A DNA stretch of 33,988 bases from Clostridiales bacterium (GCA_020860565.1 JAJBUA010000113.1:1-33988); one strand, 5' to 3'. Positions 1-8,023 are shown, numbered from the stretch's first letter. The notes: generated by a model from the sequence alone, not told the origin. Program-made: numbers and translations.

Positions 1-888
1 GATTTCATACAATTAGAACATGCAATTAAAATTTCTGAATCGAAAAGCATCAATCAGGCTTCTGAAAGACTGTATTTAACTCAATCCGCATTAAACCAAC
101 AGCTTTTGCGGCTAGAGCGTGAATTCAACGTAAAATTATTTCAACGATCAAAAGTCGGTATATCCCCTACCGAAGCAGGGCGTGTCTTTCTTAAATATGC
201 ACGGGAAATTTTAGACATGAAACAAGAACTTTTTTCTGTTATGAATGACTATTCCGAGTACAAAACCGGTATACTAAAAATCGGCCTTCCCACCATCCGC
301 GGATATGAAATTTTTACTAATGTATTTCCGGAATTTCATGAAAAATATCCGCACATTAAATTAGAACCACTAGAATTATCCGTTAAACGGCAAAAGATCC
401 TGCTTTCACATGGAGATATCGATTTGGCATTTATGACATTAACAGAAAGCGACAAATCAGATGACATCTTTATTCCTATTCAAAATGAAGAGATTTTTCT
501 TGTTGTTCCCAAGGCAGACCCCTTTAACCAACTCCGTAACACAGATGATATTGATTTGAGAACTCTTAGAAATAAAAAATTTGTTTTAATTTACAAAGAC
601 TCAACTCTAAGGCATTTTATAGATCGCCTGTTCTTAGAAGCAGATTTTCATCCTGATATTCTATTGGAAACTTCAAACCATCAAACGATTTCCAATTTAG
701 TATCGAAAGGATATGCCTGTTCCATTGTTCCGAAAATGTATATCTCGGAGCCATCAAAAGTGAAATTTTACCGTTTGTCAGGACATCCATCATGGATGCT
801 TTGTGGTGCTTATAAAAAAGGAGCTTACCTCTCTCAACCTGCTAAAGATTTACTAAAAATGGTTACGGCATATTGGACAAAATCTTAA
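1..888 (+). CDS. LysR-family transcriptional regulator (5' end outside window)
   Basis: The frame is open from base 1, so the start lies upstream. The first ~40 visible residues form the LysR winged helix-turn-helix (…SINQASERLYLTQSALNQQ…LEREFNVKLFQR), and the rest matches a LysR effector-binding domain (IGLPTIRGYEIFTNVFPEFHEKYP, then a second lobe with the VSKGYACSIVPKMY segment). A TTG at 106 also opens a frame, but it lies inside the DNA-binding domain and is not the start. Only a few residues are probably missing. LysR proteins are dimeric activators or repressors, usually of a divergent neighbour, which would lie outside this window. The effector cannot be told. The gene is visibly AT-richer than everything downstream of 1621, and its 3' side abuts insertion-sequence debris, which fits acquired DNA. 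Confidence 0.9.
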   Translation, partial: DFIQLEHAIKISESKSINQASERLYLTQSALNQQLLRLEREFNVKLFQRSKVGISPTEAGRVFLKYAREILDMKQELFSVMNDYSEYKTGILKIGLPTIRGYEIFTNVFPEFHEKYPHIKLEPLELSVKRQKILLSHGDIDLAFMTLTESDKSDDIFIPIQNEEIFLVVPKADPFNQLRNTDDIDLRTLRNKKFVLIYKDSTLRHFIDRLFLEADFHPDILLETSNHQTISNLVSKGYACSIVPKMYISEPSKVKFYRLSGHPSWMLCGAYKKGAYLSQPAKDLLKMVTAYWTKS

Positions 889-904
889 TTTCCTGACATA
901 AAAG

Positions 905-1270
905 AGCGAACTACCCCTGCTTACTCTTGCTTTATATCGCTGAAACTGGGGCTTCGGGGGCCACGGCCCCCTCGTTTTTACTGCCTCACTGTCTTACGTG
1001 CTGATTCCCAACCAGCACTGTAGAGATTGAGCAGCTTAACCCCCCTCTGTTACGAGTGGTCTGGTGCGATGCGCGGCAATATTGGTACCGCGATAGATTT
1101 ATGACGTTTTCTTTTTATGGGGGTCTTCACCTGAATGCGGGCGGCTTTAAGACATTCCAATGACGCAGTTGCCTTTTCTTTTTCCTCTAACCGCTCCGCA
1201 AAGTACGGTAAGAAAGATCTCTTTCCCTTTATCACGGATGTTGACTGCTGCATTCTCATCGCGGTCATGG
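905..1270 (-). mobile_element. Decayed right end of an IS200/IS605-type element (tnpB C-terminal remnant)
   Basis: On the minus strand 1239-1270 encodes HDRDENAAVNIRDKGKE, the RuvC-III motif region of TnpB (usual form DRD-NAA-NI). The reading then continues in another frame (PYFAERLEEKEKATASLECLKAA, 1050-1240), so the gene is frameshifted. Downstream is a short G/C palindrome (gggggccgtggccccc) followed by GAAGCCCC … GGGGTAGTTCGC ending near 905. That matches the usual right-end/omega-RNA terminus of IS605-group elements, where a CCC…GGG hairpin is followed by GTAGTTCA-like sequence. No TnpA and no N-terminal half of TnpB is present, so the element is dead. The identification rests on motif recognition. 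Confidence 0.6.
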
Positions 1271-1500
1271 TGCATGGCATCTTCTTTCATCCTCATAAAG
1301 GTCACATCATGATCTGTTTTGGAATAAATTGTTGCGTTCTCCACAGATATGGATGTCCTTATTGTATTTTTTGAGTCGAGCCAGATGATCTTCCAGTGTT
1401 TCAATAATCTTTTGAAGCGGTATCTTTCTTTTTCCATGTTTAAAGTATAATTTCTGTGTAATGATATAGGTTTTCGCATACTTATACTTTTCACCAACTA
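1271..1500 (-). pseudogene. IS1182-like transposase fragment, frameshifted
   Basis: One minus-strand frame reads KYKYAKTYIITQKLYFKHGKRKIPLQKIIETLEDHL and then ERNNLFQNRS before a stop. The adjacent frame continues with YSKTDHDVTFMRMKEDAM. The pair resembles the IS1182-family signature (ERN-YSKTD-DATFMRMKED-). The fragment is split by a frameshift and joins the TnpB remnant directly at about 1270, so two unrelated transposase scraps have been spliced together. No ends or direct repeats were seen. From 1501 to 1620 I see no gene or clear site. Not functional; family assignment moderate. Confidence 0.5.
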
Positions 1501-1620
1501 TCGGAGACTTTCGAGGTCTGGCAGTTAATTTTATAGGAAAAGGGACCGTACACTAATTACTTAGTACAACAGCCCCCTTGTTATCCGTACTTACTATATT
1601 TTTCGCAAAAAAGCAATTCT

Positions 1621-3390
1621 TTACTCCACATCCTGCAGCGCCGCGTAATCTTCCTCACCGGTACGGACCTTGACGACCTTTGCCACATTGTAAACAAAGA
1701 TCTTACCATCACCGATATGACCGGTATACAATGCTTTCTTTGCGCTCTCGATCACATCCTCAACTGCGATCTTGCTGACAACCACCTCTACCTTGACCTT
1801 AGGCAGCAGTGTCGCATCCATCTCAACTCCGCGGTATCTCTCTCCCGCGCCCTTCTGAATGCCGCAGCCCATAACATTGGTAACCGTCATGCCAGTTACG
1901 CCAAGGTCATTGAGGGATTTCCTCAGCATATCATAACGGCTCATCTTCGCGATGATAACAACCTTATGCACACCGGTGTCCGGATCTTCCGGCATCTTTA
2001 CTACCGGAACGGCAGCCGATTTCTTAATCTCAGACGCCGCATCATAATCGCTGACGCCCAGATCGGTATTTTCATTAACCTCCATCACACCACCGGAAAC
2101 ATCCATGATCGAGAAGCCCGCGTAAGCACTCGGCAGGCCATGCTCCGTAGCATCCAGACCGAGAAGCTCCTCCTCCTCAGAAACACGCAGCCCAATCGTA
2201 TGCTTCAATATCGTAAACGCCAGAGTAATCGTCACAACCGTCCAGGCCGCTGTGATAAACATACCGACGAGCTGAAGTCCCAACTGTGTAAAACCGCCTC
2301 CGTAAAACAATCCCTCATGAATACCCGCCAGTTCAAATCCCGGCGCTGAACTCGTCGCGAACAGGCCAACCGCAATCGTACCCCAGATACCATTACACAT
2401 ATGTACCGCAACCGCGCCAACCGGATCATCCACATGCAGAATATTATCCACAAACCAGACGCCAAATACCACCAGAACGCCGGACACCGCGCCGATGATC
2501 GCCGCACCCGCACAGTCCGTCACATCACAGGGCGCCGTGATCGCCACCAGCCCCGCCAGCGACGCATTCAGACACATGGAGACATCCGGCTTGCCATATT
2601 TGATCCACGTAAAGAGCATACACACAACTGTAGCAACCGCCGGAGCAACTGTCGTTGTCAGGAAAACCGAACCCAGCGTCGGGATATCCGTCGCCGCCGC
2701 GCCGTTAAAACCATACCAGCCCAGCCACAGGATAAAGACACCCAATGCTCCGATTACCAGGTTACATCCCGGAAACGCATTTACTTTCGTAATCTTCCCA
2801 TCTTTATCTTTTGTGAATTTTCCGATACGCGGACCAAGCATCGCCGCGCCGATCAACGCGCAGATTCCGCCGACCATATGGATACAGTTGGAACCGGCAT
2901 AATCGTGAAAGCCCATATTTACCAGAAAACCATTTCCCCAGGTCCAATGCGCCTCGATCGGGTAAATAATACCGGAAATCACCGCTGAATAAATACAGTA
3001 GGTTGCAAATTTTGTTCTCTCTGCCATGGAACCGGAAACGATCGTCGCCGTCGTTGCGCAGAATACCAGGTTAAATACAAAACCGGAATAACTGAAATTC
3101 GCGTAGTCCGTAAAAACGCCAAAACCAGGCGTTCCCAACAGCCCCAGAATATCACTGCTGCCTTCGGCAGCCGGAAGCATCAGGGACGCGCCGATGATAA
3201 ACCACATCACGGTACCGATACAGAAATCCATCAGGTTCTTCATAATAATGTTGCCGGAGTTCTTGGCTCTGGTAAAACCGGCCTCTACCATCGCAAAACC
3301 AGCCTGCATCCAGAAAACAAGAGCCGCGCCGATCAGGAACCATACACCAAAAATCTGATCACTGATATAACTGATTATCTCACTTGTCAT
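1621..3390 (-). CDS. amt: Ammonium transporter fused to a C-terminal P-II (GlnB/GlnK) domain
   Basis: This 589-residue protein joins two parts normally made by separate genes. Residues ~5-405 are an Amt/Mep ammonium channel with about eleven membrane spans and the twin pore histidines H171 (CIHMVGG) and H330 (VHMCNG). After a ~70-residue linker, residues 474-589 are a complete P-II protein: the T-loop holds GIQKGAGERYRGVE with tyrosine Y519 at the classical uridylylation position, followed by LPKVKVEVVV and the C-terminal GHIGDGKIFVYNV. In ordinary pairs P-II plugs the Amt pore in response to 2-oxoglutarate and ADP/ATP; here the plug is tethered. The start has a strong GGAGGG site. It has its own promoter and a long structured leader, so it is probably a single-gene unit under nitrogen control. 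No glnA or other nitrogen gene is in the window. Confidence 0.95.
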   Translation of the reverse strand: MTSEIISYISDQIFGVWFLIGAALVFWMQAGFAMVEAGFTRAKNSGNIIMKNLMDFCIGTVMWFIIGASLMLPAAEGSSDILGLLGTPGFGVFTDYANFSYSGFVFNLVFCATTATIVSGSMAERTKFATYCIYSAVISGIIYPIEAHWTWGNGFLVNMGFHDYAGSNCIHMVGGICALIGAAMLGPRIGKFTKDKDGKITKVNAFPGCNLVIGALGVFILWLGWYGFNGAAATDIPTLGSVFLTTTVAPAVATVVCMLFTWIKYGKPDVSMCLNASLAGLVAITAPCDVTDCAGAAIIGAVSGVLVVFGVWFVDNILHVDDPVGAVAVHMCNGIWGTIAVGLFATSSAPGFELAGIHEGLFYGGGFTQLGLQLVGMFITAAWTVVTITLAFTILKHTIGLRVSEEEELLGLDATEHGLPSAYAGFSIMDVSGGVMEVNENTDLGVSDYDAASEIKKSAAVPVVKMPEDPDTGVHKVVIIAKMSRYDMLRKSLNDLGVTGMTVTNVMGCGIQKGAGERYRGVEMDATLLPKVKVEVVVSKIAVEDVIESAKKALYTGHIGDGKIFVYNVAKVVKVRTGEEDYAALQDVE

Positions 3391-3491
3391 AATTGCCCTC
3401 CTCTTAAAGAACCGGTCAGGGAACGATTTTCCCTGCCCGTGCAGAAATCGCTTACCGCAGCTTCTGCCTCATAGCAGGCTATGCTGCTATG

Positions 3492-3516
3492 AAAAAAGAA
3501 TGCGCCTTGGCGCATT
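3492..3516 (-). terminator. Intrinsic terminator (attenuator) in the amt leader
   Basis: On the minus strand the perfect inverted repeat AATGCGCCAAGGCGCATT is followed one base later by six T residues. It lies about 100 bases upstream of the amt start codon and well downstream of the promoter, so it would stop transcription before amt unless the upstream leader folds differently. Confidence 0.65.
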
Positions 3517-3542
3517 AGCGACATAATTCCCTGCGCGCGAGT

Positions 3543-3603
3543 GTGCATCTCGCCCGAAGGGCATTTTATTTCACAGGATGCACTTTCCTGTAAAATAAAA
3601 TGC
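3543..3603 (-). repeat. 18-bp hairpin with loop complementary to downstream RNA (possible pseudoknot)
   Basis: Minus-strand RNA: an 11-bp arm (GCATTTTATTT with AAATAAAATGC), a T-G wobble and a 6-bp arm (ACAGGA/TCCTGT) form one long stem at 3561-3603 with loop AAGTGCA. The loop sequence GTGCA is complementary to TGCAC inside 3543-3549, just beyond a small GCCC-TTC-GGGC hairpin. That would allow an H-type pseudoknot, or a switch to the alternative GTGCATC/GATGCAC stem. It is part of the amt leader. Confidence 0.55.
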
Positions 3604-3716
3604 GACAGAGCCCTCTCCTCTTTCGAGCCCCATCGCATCAAAGGATATAAAATACTACTGTTTACTGCCATCCGCGGAAAAATCGGACAGGGACCTGTTC
3701 TCTTCCCTGAAAAGCG

Positions 3717-3747
3717 AAAGCGCCATGGATCTCTCCACAGCGCCTTT
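3717..3747 (-). promoter_or_regulatory. First leader hairpin, possible ANTAR-protein target
   Basis: Near the 5' end of the amt leader, AAAG-GCGC-TGTGG and CCATG-GCGC-TTT form a stem of about 12 bp with one bulge. If the top A-T pair is open, the loop is the hexamer AGAGAT, with A at position 1 and G at position 4, the spacing recognised by ANTAR antiterminator proteins. ANTAR targets need a second, similar hairpin close by. The next hairpin (3688-3709) has a 10-base loop and does not fit well, so this is only a suggestion. Confidence 0.3.
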
Positions 3748-3761
3748 GCTTTCTTCGCGTT

Positions 3762-3790
3762 ACTATAACATGACTTTATTTTCCTGTCAA
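3762..3790 (-). promoter_or_regulatory. Sigma-A promoter of amt
   Basis: On the minus strand a perfect -35 TTGACA (3785-3790) is followed by 17 bases and a -10 TATAGT (3762-3767). The predicted transcription start is near 3755, which leaves the long leader described above. Confidence 0.8.
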
Positions 3791-3865
3791 GTTTATTTTT
3801 TCGTACCTGCTTCATCCGTGTATCCCTTTACGGCTGCCAAAAAGCGAAAAAAGCTCATGCAGAAA

Positions 3866-4603
3866 TCACATCAGACATTTCAAAATCCTGATAAAAATCC
3901 AGCCGAGAGGATTATACTGATACAGGACAGCCAGCCATTTAGTATTTGTAATCTCTTCCAGCACCAGCTTTGCCCATCCCATACCACTGGCCATATCCAG
4001 AACTACGAAAATCGCCCACAGCCAGAGAAGTCCGCTCAGCAGACCGATCACGGCTCCCGCGATCTGATTGATCCCGCACAGAATCGGCAGACGGGCTACC
4101 AGATCCAGTGTATTGGTCAACAGCTTCAGCCCGATATAGACCAGTAAAAATATCAGGATCGAAGCAATCAGATTTAATACCATATTGGCCAGATAGACAC
4201 CGATGTATTCCAGAAAGGTATCTACTCCCAGCAGGCGGTATATCTCACTGTTGTTATTCTCCAGCAGAGCTTCCTTGATCGAATCCGGCAGATTCAGCTG
4301 CTCAATGATGGTACGCTGAAAAGCCGGAAGTTCTGTCGCCAATGAAGATTCCTCATCCAGCAGCGAATCTGCGCCCACTGCATGAAGCATCACCTCCTGC
4401 ATCATATGCTGGACCTGAGTATTCTCTCTTAAAAATGAGCTGACGCAGGGCGTTGCCAGGCGCACTACGACAATACTGATCACCAATGCCGACATTGTCA
4501 CCGCGATCCGTATCAATCCCCGGTAATGACCGTAAAGTGTCATTCCCACCAGAAAAGCACCGGCGGCAATTGACAGCCAGTGCTCCATTACAAAATCAAT
4601 CAT
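3866..4603 (-). CDS. CvpA-family membrane protein
   Basis: This 245-residue protein starts with a hydrophobic helix (HWLSIAAGAFLVGMTLYGHYRGLIRIAVTM) and ends with three membrane spans around the CvpA signature LPILCGINQIAGAVIGLLSGLLWLW. Between them is a ~75-residue extracytoplasmic stretch. Colicin V production (CvpA) proteins are small inner-membrane proteins of unclear biochemical role, linked in some bacteria to envelope stress. The start has a GAGGAGG site 9 bases after the HAD-phosphatase stop codon, so it is the last gene of the pfkA-dnaX-recR run. No clear terminator was seen between its stop and the amt promoter. Confidence 0.8.
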   Translation of the reverse strand: MIDFVMEHWLSIAAGAFLVGMTLYGHYRGLIRIAVTMSALVISIVVVRLATPCVSSFLRENTQVQHMMQEVMLHAVGADSLLDEESSLATELPAFQRTIIEQLNLPDSIKEALLENNNSEIYRLLGVDTFLEYIGVYLANMVLNLIASILIFLLVYIGLKLLTNTLDLVARLPILCGINQIAGAVIGLLSGLLWLWAIFVVLDMASGMGWAKLVLEEITNTKWLAVLYQYNPLGWIFIRILKCLM

Positions 4604-4612
4604 TCTGCCTCC

Positions 4613-5446
4613 TCAGGCGTTTAAAATCAATTTACGCAGCGCTGCCGCGACTCCGTCCTCATCATTCGTGAGCGTCACATAATCGGCAGCCATCTTTACA
4701 CTCTCAACCGCGTTTGCCATCGCAACGCCGATTCCCGAAAGTTTCATCATGGACAGATCATTCTCTCCGTCTCCAAATCCCATTGTCTGGGACGGATCAA
4801 TCCCCACATGCTCTGCCAGACAGAGGATCCCATTGCCCTTGGTGGCTCCCGTACCGTTGATCTCCAGATTATTGGAAAAAGAAGAACTCACCACGATATC
4901 ATCGCGCTTTGACAGCGCAACTCTCGCCCTGACTAGTTCCTCCTGATTATCAAAAAAATAATTGACTTTTTCCACCGGATCGGCTTTCCGGCGCACCATC
5001 TCGAGCAGATTCGGCGTCGGACGTCTGGTTTTCCGGATCATGCCCTGCAGCGTGAGCGGAGTCCCGTAATCATCCATATGGTCCATAAAGCGGCTTTCCC
5101 CGTATCCCTGTCCGTCTATATAACAGTCATACATGACATGAAACTGCTGCGCCAGTTCCATCAGAGCAGCCGCCGTCTCACAGGACATCTTATGCTCCGC
5201 AAGCGTCTGATCCTTCTGAATATCGCGGATCACCGCCCCGTTTACCGTAATTGCGTAACGGACTCCGGGCAGCTCCCGGATAAACTCCGGAATCCCCTGC
5301 CAGATACGCCCGGTGCAGGGGACGATCTCAATTCCCCGCTCTGCGCACATACGCAAAGCCTCTCTGTTTGCCTGAGACAGGTTCTTTTCACTGTCCAGAA
5401 GCGTCCCGTCCAGATCCAGTGCGATTAATCGAATGTCTGTATTCAT
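4613..5446 (-). CDS. Cof-type HAD-superfamily phosphatase
   Basis: Residues 9-17 hold motif I (ALDLDGTLL, with nucleophile D11 and acid D13), and the C-terminal part holds motif IV (GFGDGENDLSMMK). The length (277 aa) and the inserted cap domain between them are typical of the Cof/YidA group, cytosolic Mg-dependent phosphatases acting on sugar phosphates, phosphorylated cofactors or nucleotides. The substrate cannot be read from sequence. Its ATG overlaps the stop codon of the upstream TPR gene by four bases (ATGA), implying translational coupling, although the two proteins have no evident functional link. Confidence 0.88.
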   Translation of the reverse strand: MNTDIRLIALDLDGTLLDSEKNLSQANREALRMCAERGIEIVPCTGRIWQGIPEFIRELPGVRYAITVNGAVIRDIQKDQTLAEHKMSCETAAALMELAQQFHVMYDCYIDGQGYGESRFMDHMDDYGTPLTLQGMIRKTRRPTPNLLEMVRRKADPVEKVNYFFDNQEELVRARVALSKRDDIVVSSSFSNNLEINGTGATKGNGILCLAEHVGIDPSQTMGFGDGENDLSMMKLSGIGVAMANAVESVKMAADYVTLTNDEDGVAAALRKLILNA

Positions 5447-7377
5447 GATATAAAATGTGCTTCCTTTAAAATCAACAGTCCGTCTTTATTGTACTTTGCG
5501 GAGAATAATCCCTTGATTGCTCCTCCCAGTCCCGGCTTTTCCGCCTTGTCAGCTGCCTCTTCAATCAACGCCTCCGCATTTGCGCGGGTCAGCGGGATTC
5601 CATCCTCCTCCATGATCTCGATGCGTTCATACAACGCCAGCATACTTTTCCCGGTAATGCTGCAGTCAATTCTTGCCGCATACTGGCAGGCATACTGCGC
5701 AAATTCATCAATGTCGAGTTCTTCCCTGTCATCCGCAGGCTCCGGCTGTGGTTCCGGCGCTGGTTTTGCTTTCGGACTCTTAAGCGCAGGCTCTGCGACC
5801 GGAGCGGCTTTCTTCTTCTCCGGCGCCGGCATATCTTCCGCCTCAACAGCTGTCATACGCTCAAAACGATCTGCCAGTACCGGACTCTGGTCAAGCAACA
5901 TATCCAGCTGACGCGCATTGTCAATCAGAATTACCCGGATATCCCCTGCCTTTTCTTCCAGCAGTCTCTCCAGTTCATCCACCATGGCCGGTGAGAGATC
6001 CCCGGCCTCTTCGATCATCAGGATCTTGCCGGAGAGTTTGTCTGCACTCGATAAAATGCCTTTATTATTTAATCGGGAACCGCTGATCTTTGCTACCGGA
6101 GCTTTGATGCCCGTTTCCCTTTGTGTCTGCTTCAAAAGCTCTAACGCAAATGCCAGTCCCTTCTCAGGAGTACGGGCCTCGATCATCTGGTGAGGTTTTT
6201 TCCTTACAGGCGCAGTTTTTACCGTTATAACCTCCGGTCCCTTCGCCTCAGTCCGCTTCTCGCTGCGCGATACTCTCCCTTCTGATGATCCTTCTTCCGC
6301 GACAGAAGCCTTTGCCTCCTGCGGTTTCTTTCTGTGAAGATCTGTCAGTATCTTTGTCTTGCCGAGCTCCTCCTCCGTCTCCGCCTGCAGTACACGCGAG
6401 GTTTCCGCGCCCGCTTCTTTCATTCTGGAAACTTCTTTTTTCAGTTCTTCTTCGGTCTCCGCCTGCACCACTGCCTCCTGAATCTGGCTGGAGATCCGCG
6501 TCTGCGCAACGGATTCTGACCGCAAACTCTCTGCTGTGGCTGGTTCCGGCACAATCGGCTGCGGCTGCGGCACCTCGGCTCTGACAGGCTCCGCAACCGT
6601 GGCCGCCGGCACAGGAGACTCTGTCCAGATTTTCTCCGGCGCAGCCGGTTCCGTCTCTTCTTCCGTCACAATCGTACTGGCAGCGCCTGCTCCTTCATGA
6701 TACTCACCCTCTGTCTCCGCCACATCCTGAAATGACTGGGCTACTGCCCGCAGCTTCTCTTCGTATTTTTCGCGGTTTTCAAACAGATCCATCTGATAGC
6801 CGGTCAGCGGAGCATACTGCAGCTTTAATTCCATCGCCTTATCCACATATTTTCCCAGACCAAACATCAGCATAATTTTATCACAGACACTGACACAGCG
6901 GTCCGTATCGCCGGCCTCATGATACAGCTCCGCCAGCTCATAAAGCCATTTTTCATCCAGTTCTTCCGCCGTATAGCTCTCCAGCGCATGGATCATCTGC
7001 TCGATCGGGGCATTTTTTGCCTTCAGGATCATATACCGCAGCAGATATTGGCGGGAATCGTCTCCGGCCATATCACAGAACTCCCGGTAATAAGCCTCCG
7101 CCTCATCGGTATTGCCCTCTTTTAACGCAAGCTCTGTTAATTTATAAAGAAATCTTTTTCCGATCGGGGCGCGCTCAAAAGCCAGCTGCAGGATGTCCTT
7201 TGCGTCCTGATACTCCTCATTTTTTTCATAAACCTGGGAAACCATAGATAAAAGATTCGCGTTGCGTACCTTTTTCCAGTCGATCGTGTCCGTGATTTTC
7301 ATCGCCGTTTCAAAATCGCCTTTGTTCACGAGTTTCCGTATCTGTTCTACCTTCACATTAAACTCATACTTATCCAT
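5443..7377 (-). CDS. TPR protein with a degenerate AAA+-like C-terminal domain
   Basis: I do not recognise a named family. Residues 1-~215 are helical repeats of TPR type (e.g. GDFETAMKITDTIDW, LAELYHEAGDTDRCVSVCDKIM). Residues ~220-400 are a low-complexity Pro/Glu/Ala-rich linker with a repeated QAETEEEL motif (about 305-340). Residues ~400-520 resemble an AAA+ core: ILMIEEAGDLSPAMVDELERLLEE looks like a Walker B helix-strand, and DRFERMTAVE like the region before an arginine finger. No Walker A (GxxxxGKT) is present, so ATP hydrolysis is unlikely. Residues ~550-644 look like a helical lid. A scaffold or regulatory role is an inference. It has a strong GAGGAG site, lies 48 bases after recR and is coupled to the HAD gene. 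Confidence 0.6.
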   Translation of the reverse strand: MDKYEFNVKVEQIRKLVNKGDFETAMKITDTIDWKKVRNANLLSMVSQVYEKNEEYQDAKDILQLAFERAPIGKRFLYKLTELALKEGNTDEAEAYYREFCDMAGDDSRQYLLRYMILKAKNAPIEQMIHALESYTAEELDEKWLYELAELYHEAGDTDRCVSVCDKIMLMFGLGKYVDKAMELKLQYAPLTGYQMDLFENREKYEEKLRAVAQSFQDVAETEGEYHEGAGAASTIVTEEETEPAAPEKIWTESPVPAATVAEPVRAEVPQPQPIVPEPATAESLRSESVAQTRISSQIQEAVVQAETEEELKKEVSRMKEAGAETSRVLQAETEEELGKTKILTDLHRKKPQEAKASVAEEGSSEGRVSRSEKRTEAKGPEVITVKTAPVRKKPHQMIEARTPEKGLAFALELLKQTQRETGIKAPVAKISGSRLNNKGILSSADKLSGKILMIEEAGDLSPAMVDELERLLEEKAGDIRVILIDNARQLDMLLDQSPVLADRFERMTAVEAEDMPAPEKKKAAPVAEPALKSPKAKPAPEPQPEPADDREELDIDEFAQYACQYAARIDCSITGKSMLALYERIEIMEEDGIPLTRANAEALIEEAADKAEKPGLGGAIKGLFSAKYNKDGLLILKEAHFIS

Positions 7378-7425
7378 ATCCCGCTCTCCTCATTCCGGTT
7401 CCTTAGCACATTGATATCGTAACTA

Positions 7426-8022
7426 TCACAGGGTAATTCTTCCCTCCAGTGCCCGCAGCAGTGTCACCTCGTCAATGTATTCCAGATCACCGCCTACCGG
7501 AACTCCGCTTGCAATCCTGCTCACCCGGATCCCTGTAGGTTTTATTAATTTGCTGATATACATGGCCGTCGTCTCACCCTCCAGGCTGGAGTTTGTCGCA
7601 ATGATAACTTCCTTTACATCCCCCTGCAGCCGCTGCATTAGTTCCTTCACTCTGTTATCATTCGGGCAAATTCCCTGCAGGGGAGAGATCGCTCCATGCA
7701 GCACATGATAAACCCCTTCGTATTTCCCTGTTTTTTCATAAGCAGCAAGATCTCGGGTATTTTCCACCACCATGATGGTCTGATGATCCCGGAGTTTTCT
7801 GCTGCAGATCGGACAGTATTCCTGATCCGTCAGCGTCCAGCACTCTTTGCAGTAACGGATATTTGCCTTTGCGTCCTTAATCGCTCCGGCCAGGCTGTTT
7901 ACCTGTTCCTGTGGCATATTAATAATATGAAATGCCAGACGCTGCGCCGATTTCGTCCCAATACCCGGCAGCTTGCCCAGTTCTTCGATTAATTTTGTAA
8001 TCTGACTGCTGTAATAATCCAT
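7426..8022 (-). CDS. recR: Recombination mediator RecR
   Basis: The 198-residue product has the N-terminal helix-hairpin-helix ([19 protein letters not shown]), a four-cysteine zinc finger (C58, C61, C70, C73) and a Toprim domain beginning [13 protein letters not shown]. The C-terminal part carries [13 protein letters not shown], matching full-length RecR. The longer open frame to 8112 runs into ybaB and has an untypical Arg-rich start, so I take the ATG at 8022, one base after the ybaB stop region and preceded by GGAGG. RecR works with RecF/RecO to load RecA onto gapped DNA. The dnaX-ybaB-recR order is widely conserved. Confidence 0.96.
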   Translation of the reverse strand: MDYYSSQITKLIEELGKLPGIGTKSAQRLAFHIINMPQEQVNSLAGAIKDAKANIRYCKECWTLTDQEYCPICSRKLRDHQTIMVVENTRDLAAYEKTGKYEGVYHVLHGAISPLQGICPNDNRVKELMQRLQGDVKEVIIATNSSLEGETTAMYISKLIKPTGIRVSRIASGVPVGGDLEYIDEVTLLRALEGRITL

Positions 8023-8023
8023 A

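Larger units (their letters stand above)
3391..3755 (-). promoter_or_regulatory. Long structured 5' leader of amt with attenuator
   Basis: Transcription from the promoter at 3762-3790 gives about 365 nt of untranslated RNA before amt. In RNA order the leader holds a hairpin at 3717-3747, a 6-bp hairpin at 3688-3709 (CAGGGA/TCCCTG), a small branched region near 3600-3640 closed by TGCGA/TCGCA, an 18-bp hairpin at 3561-3603, an intrinsic terminator at 3492-3516, and an 8-bp hairpin (CATAGCAG/CTGCTATG) at 3470-3491. A terminator inside the leader points to control by premature termination. No glnA-type glutamine riboswitch core (GGACGGAAGUAGG) was found. The factor sensed is unknown. Confidence 0.6.

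Noticed and set aside
3391-3755. Glutamine (glnA-type) riboswitch upstream of amt
   Set aside because: The conserved core GGACGGAAGUAGG is absent; only a partial CGTTCCC resemblance near the start codon.
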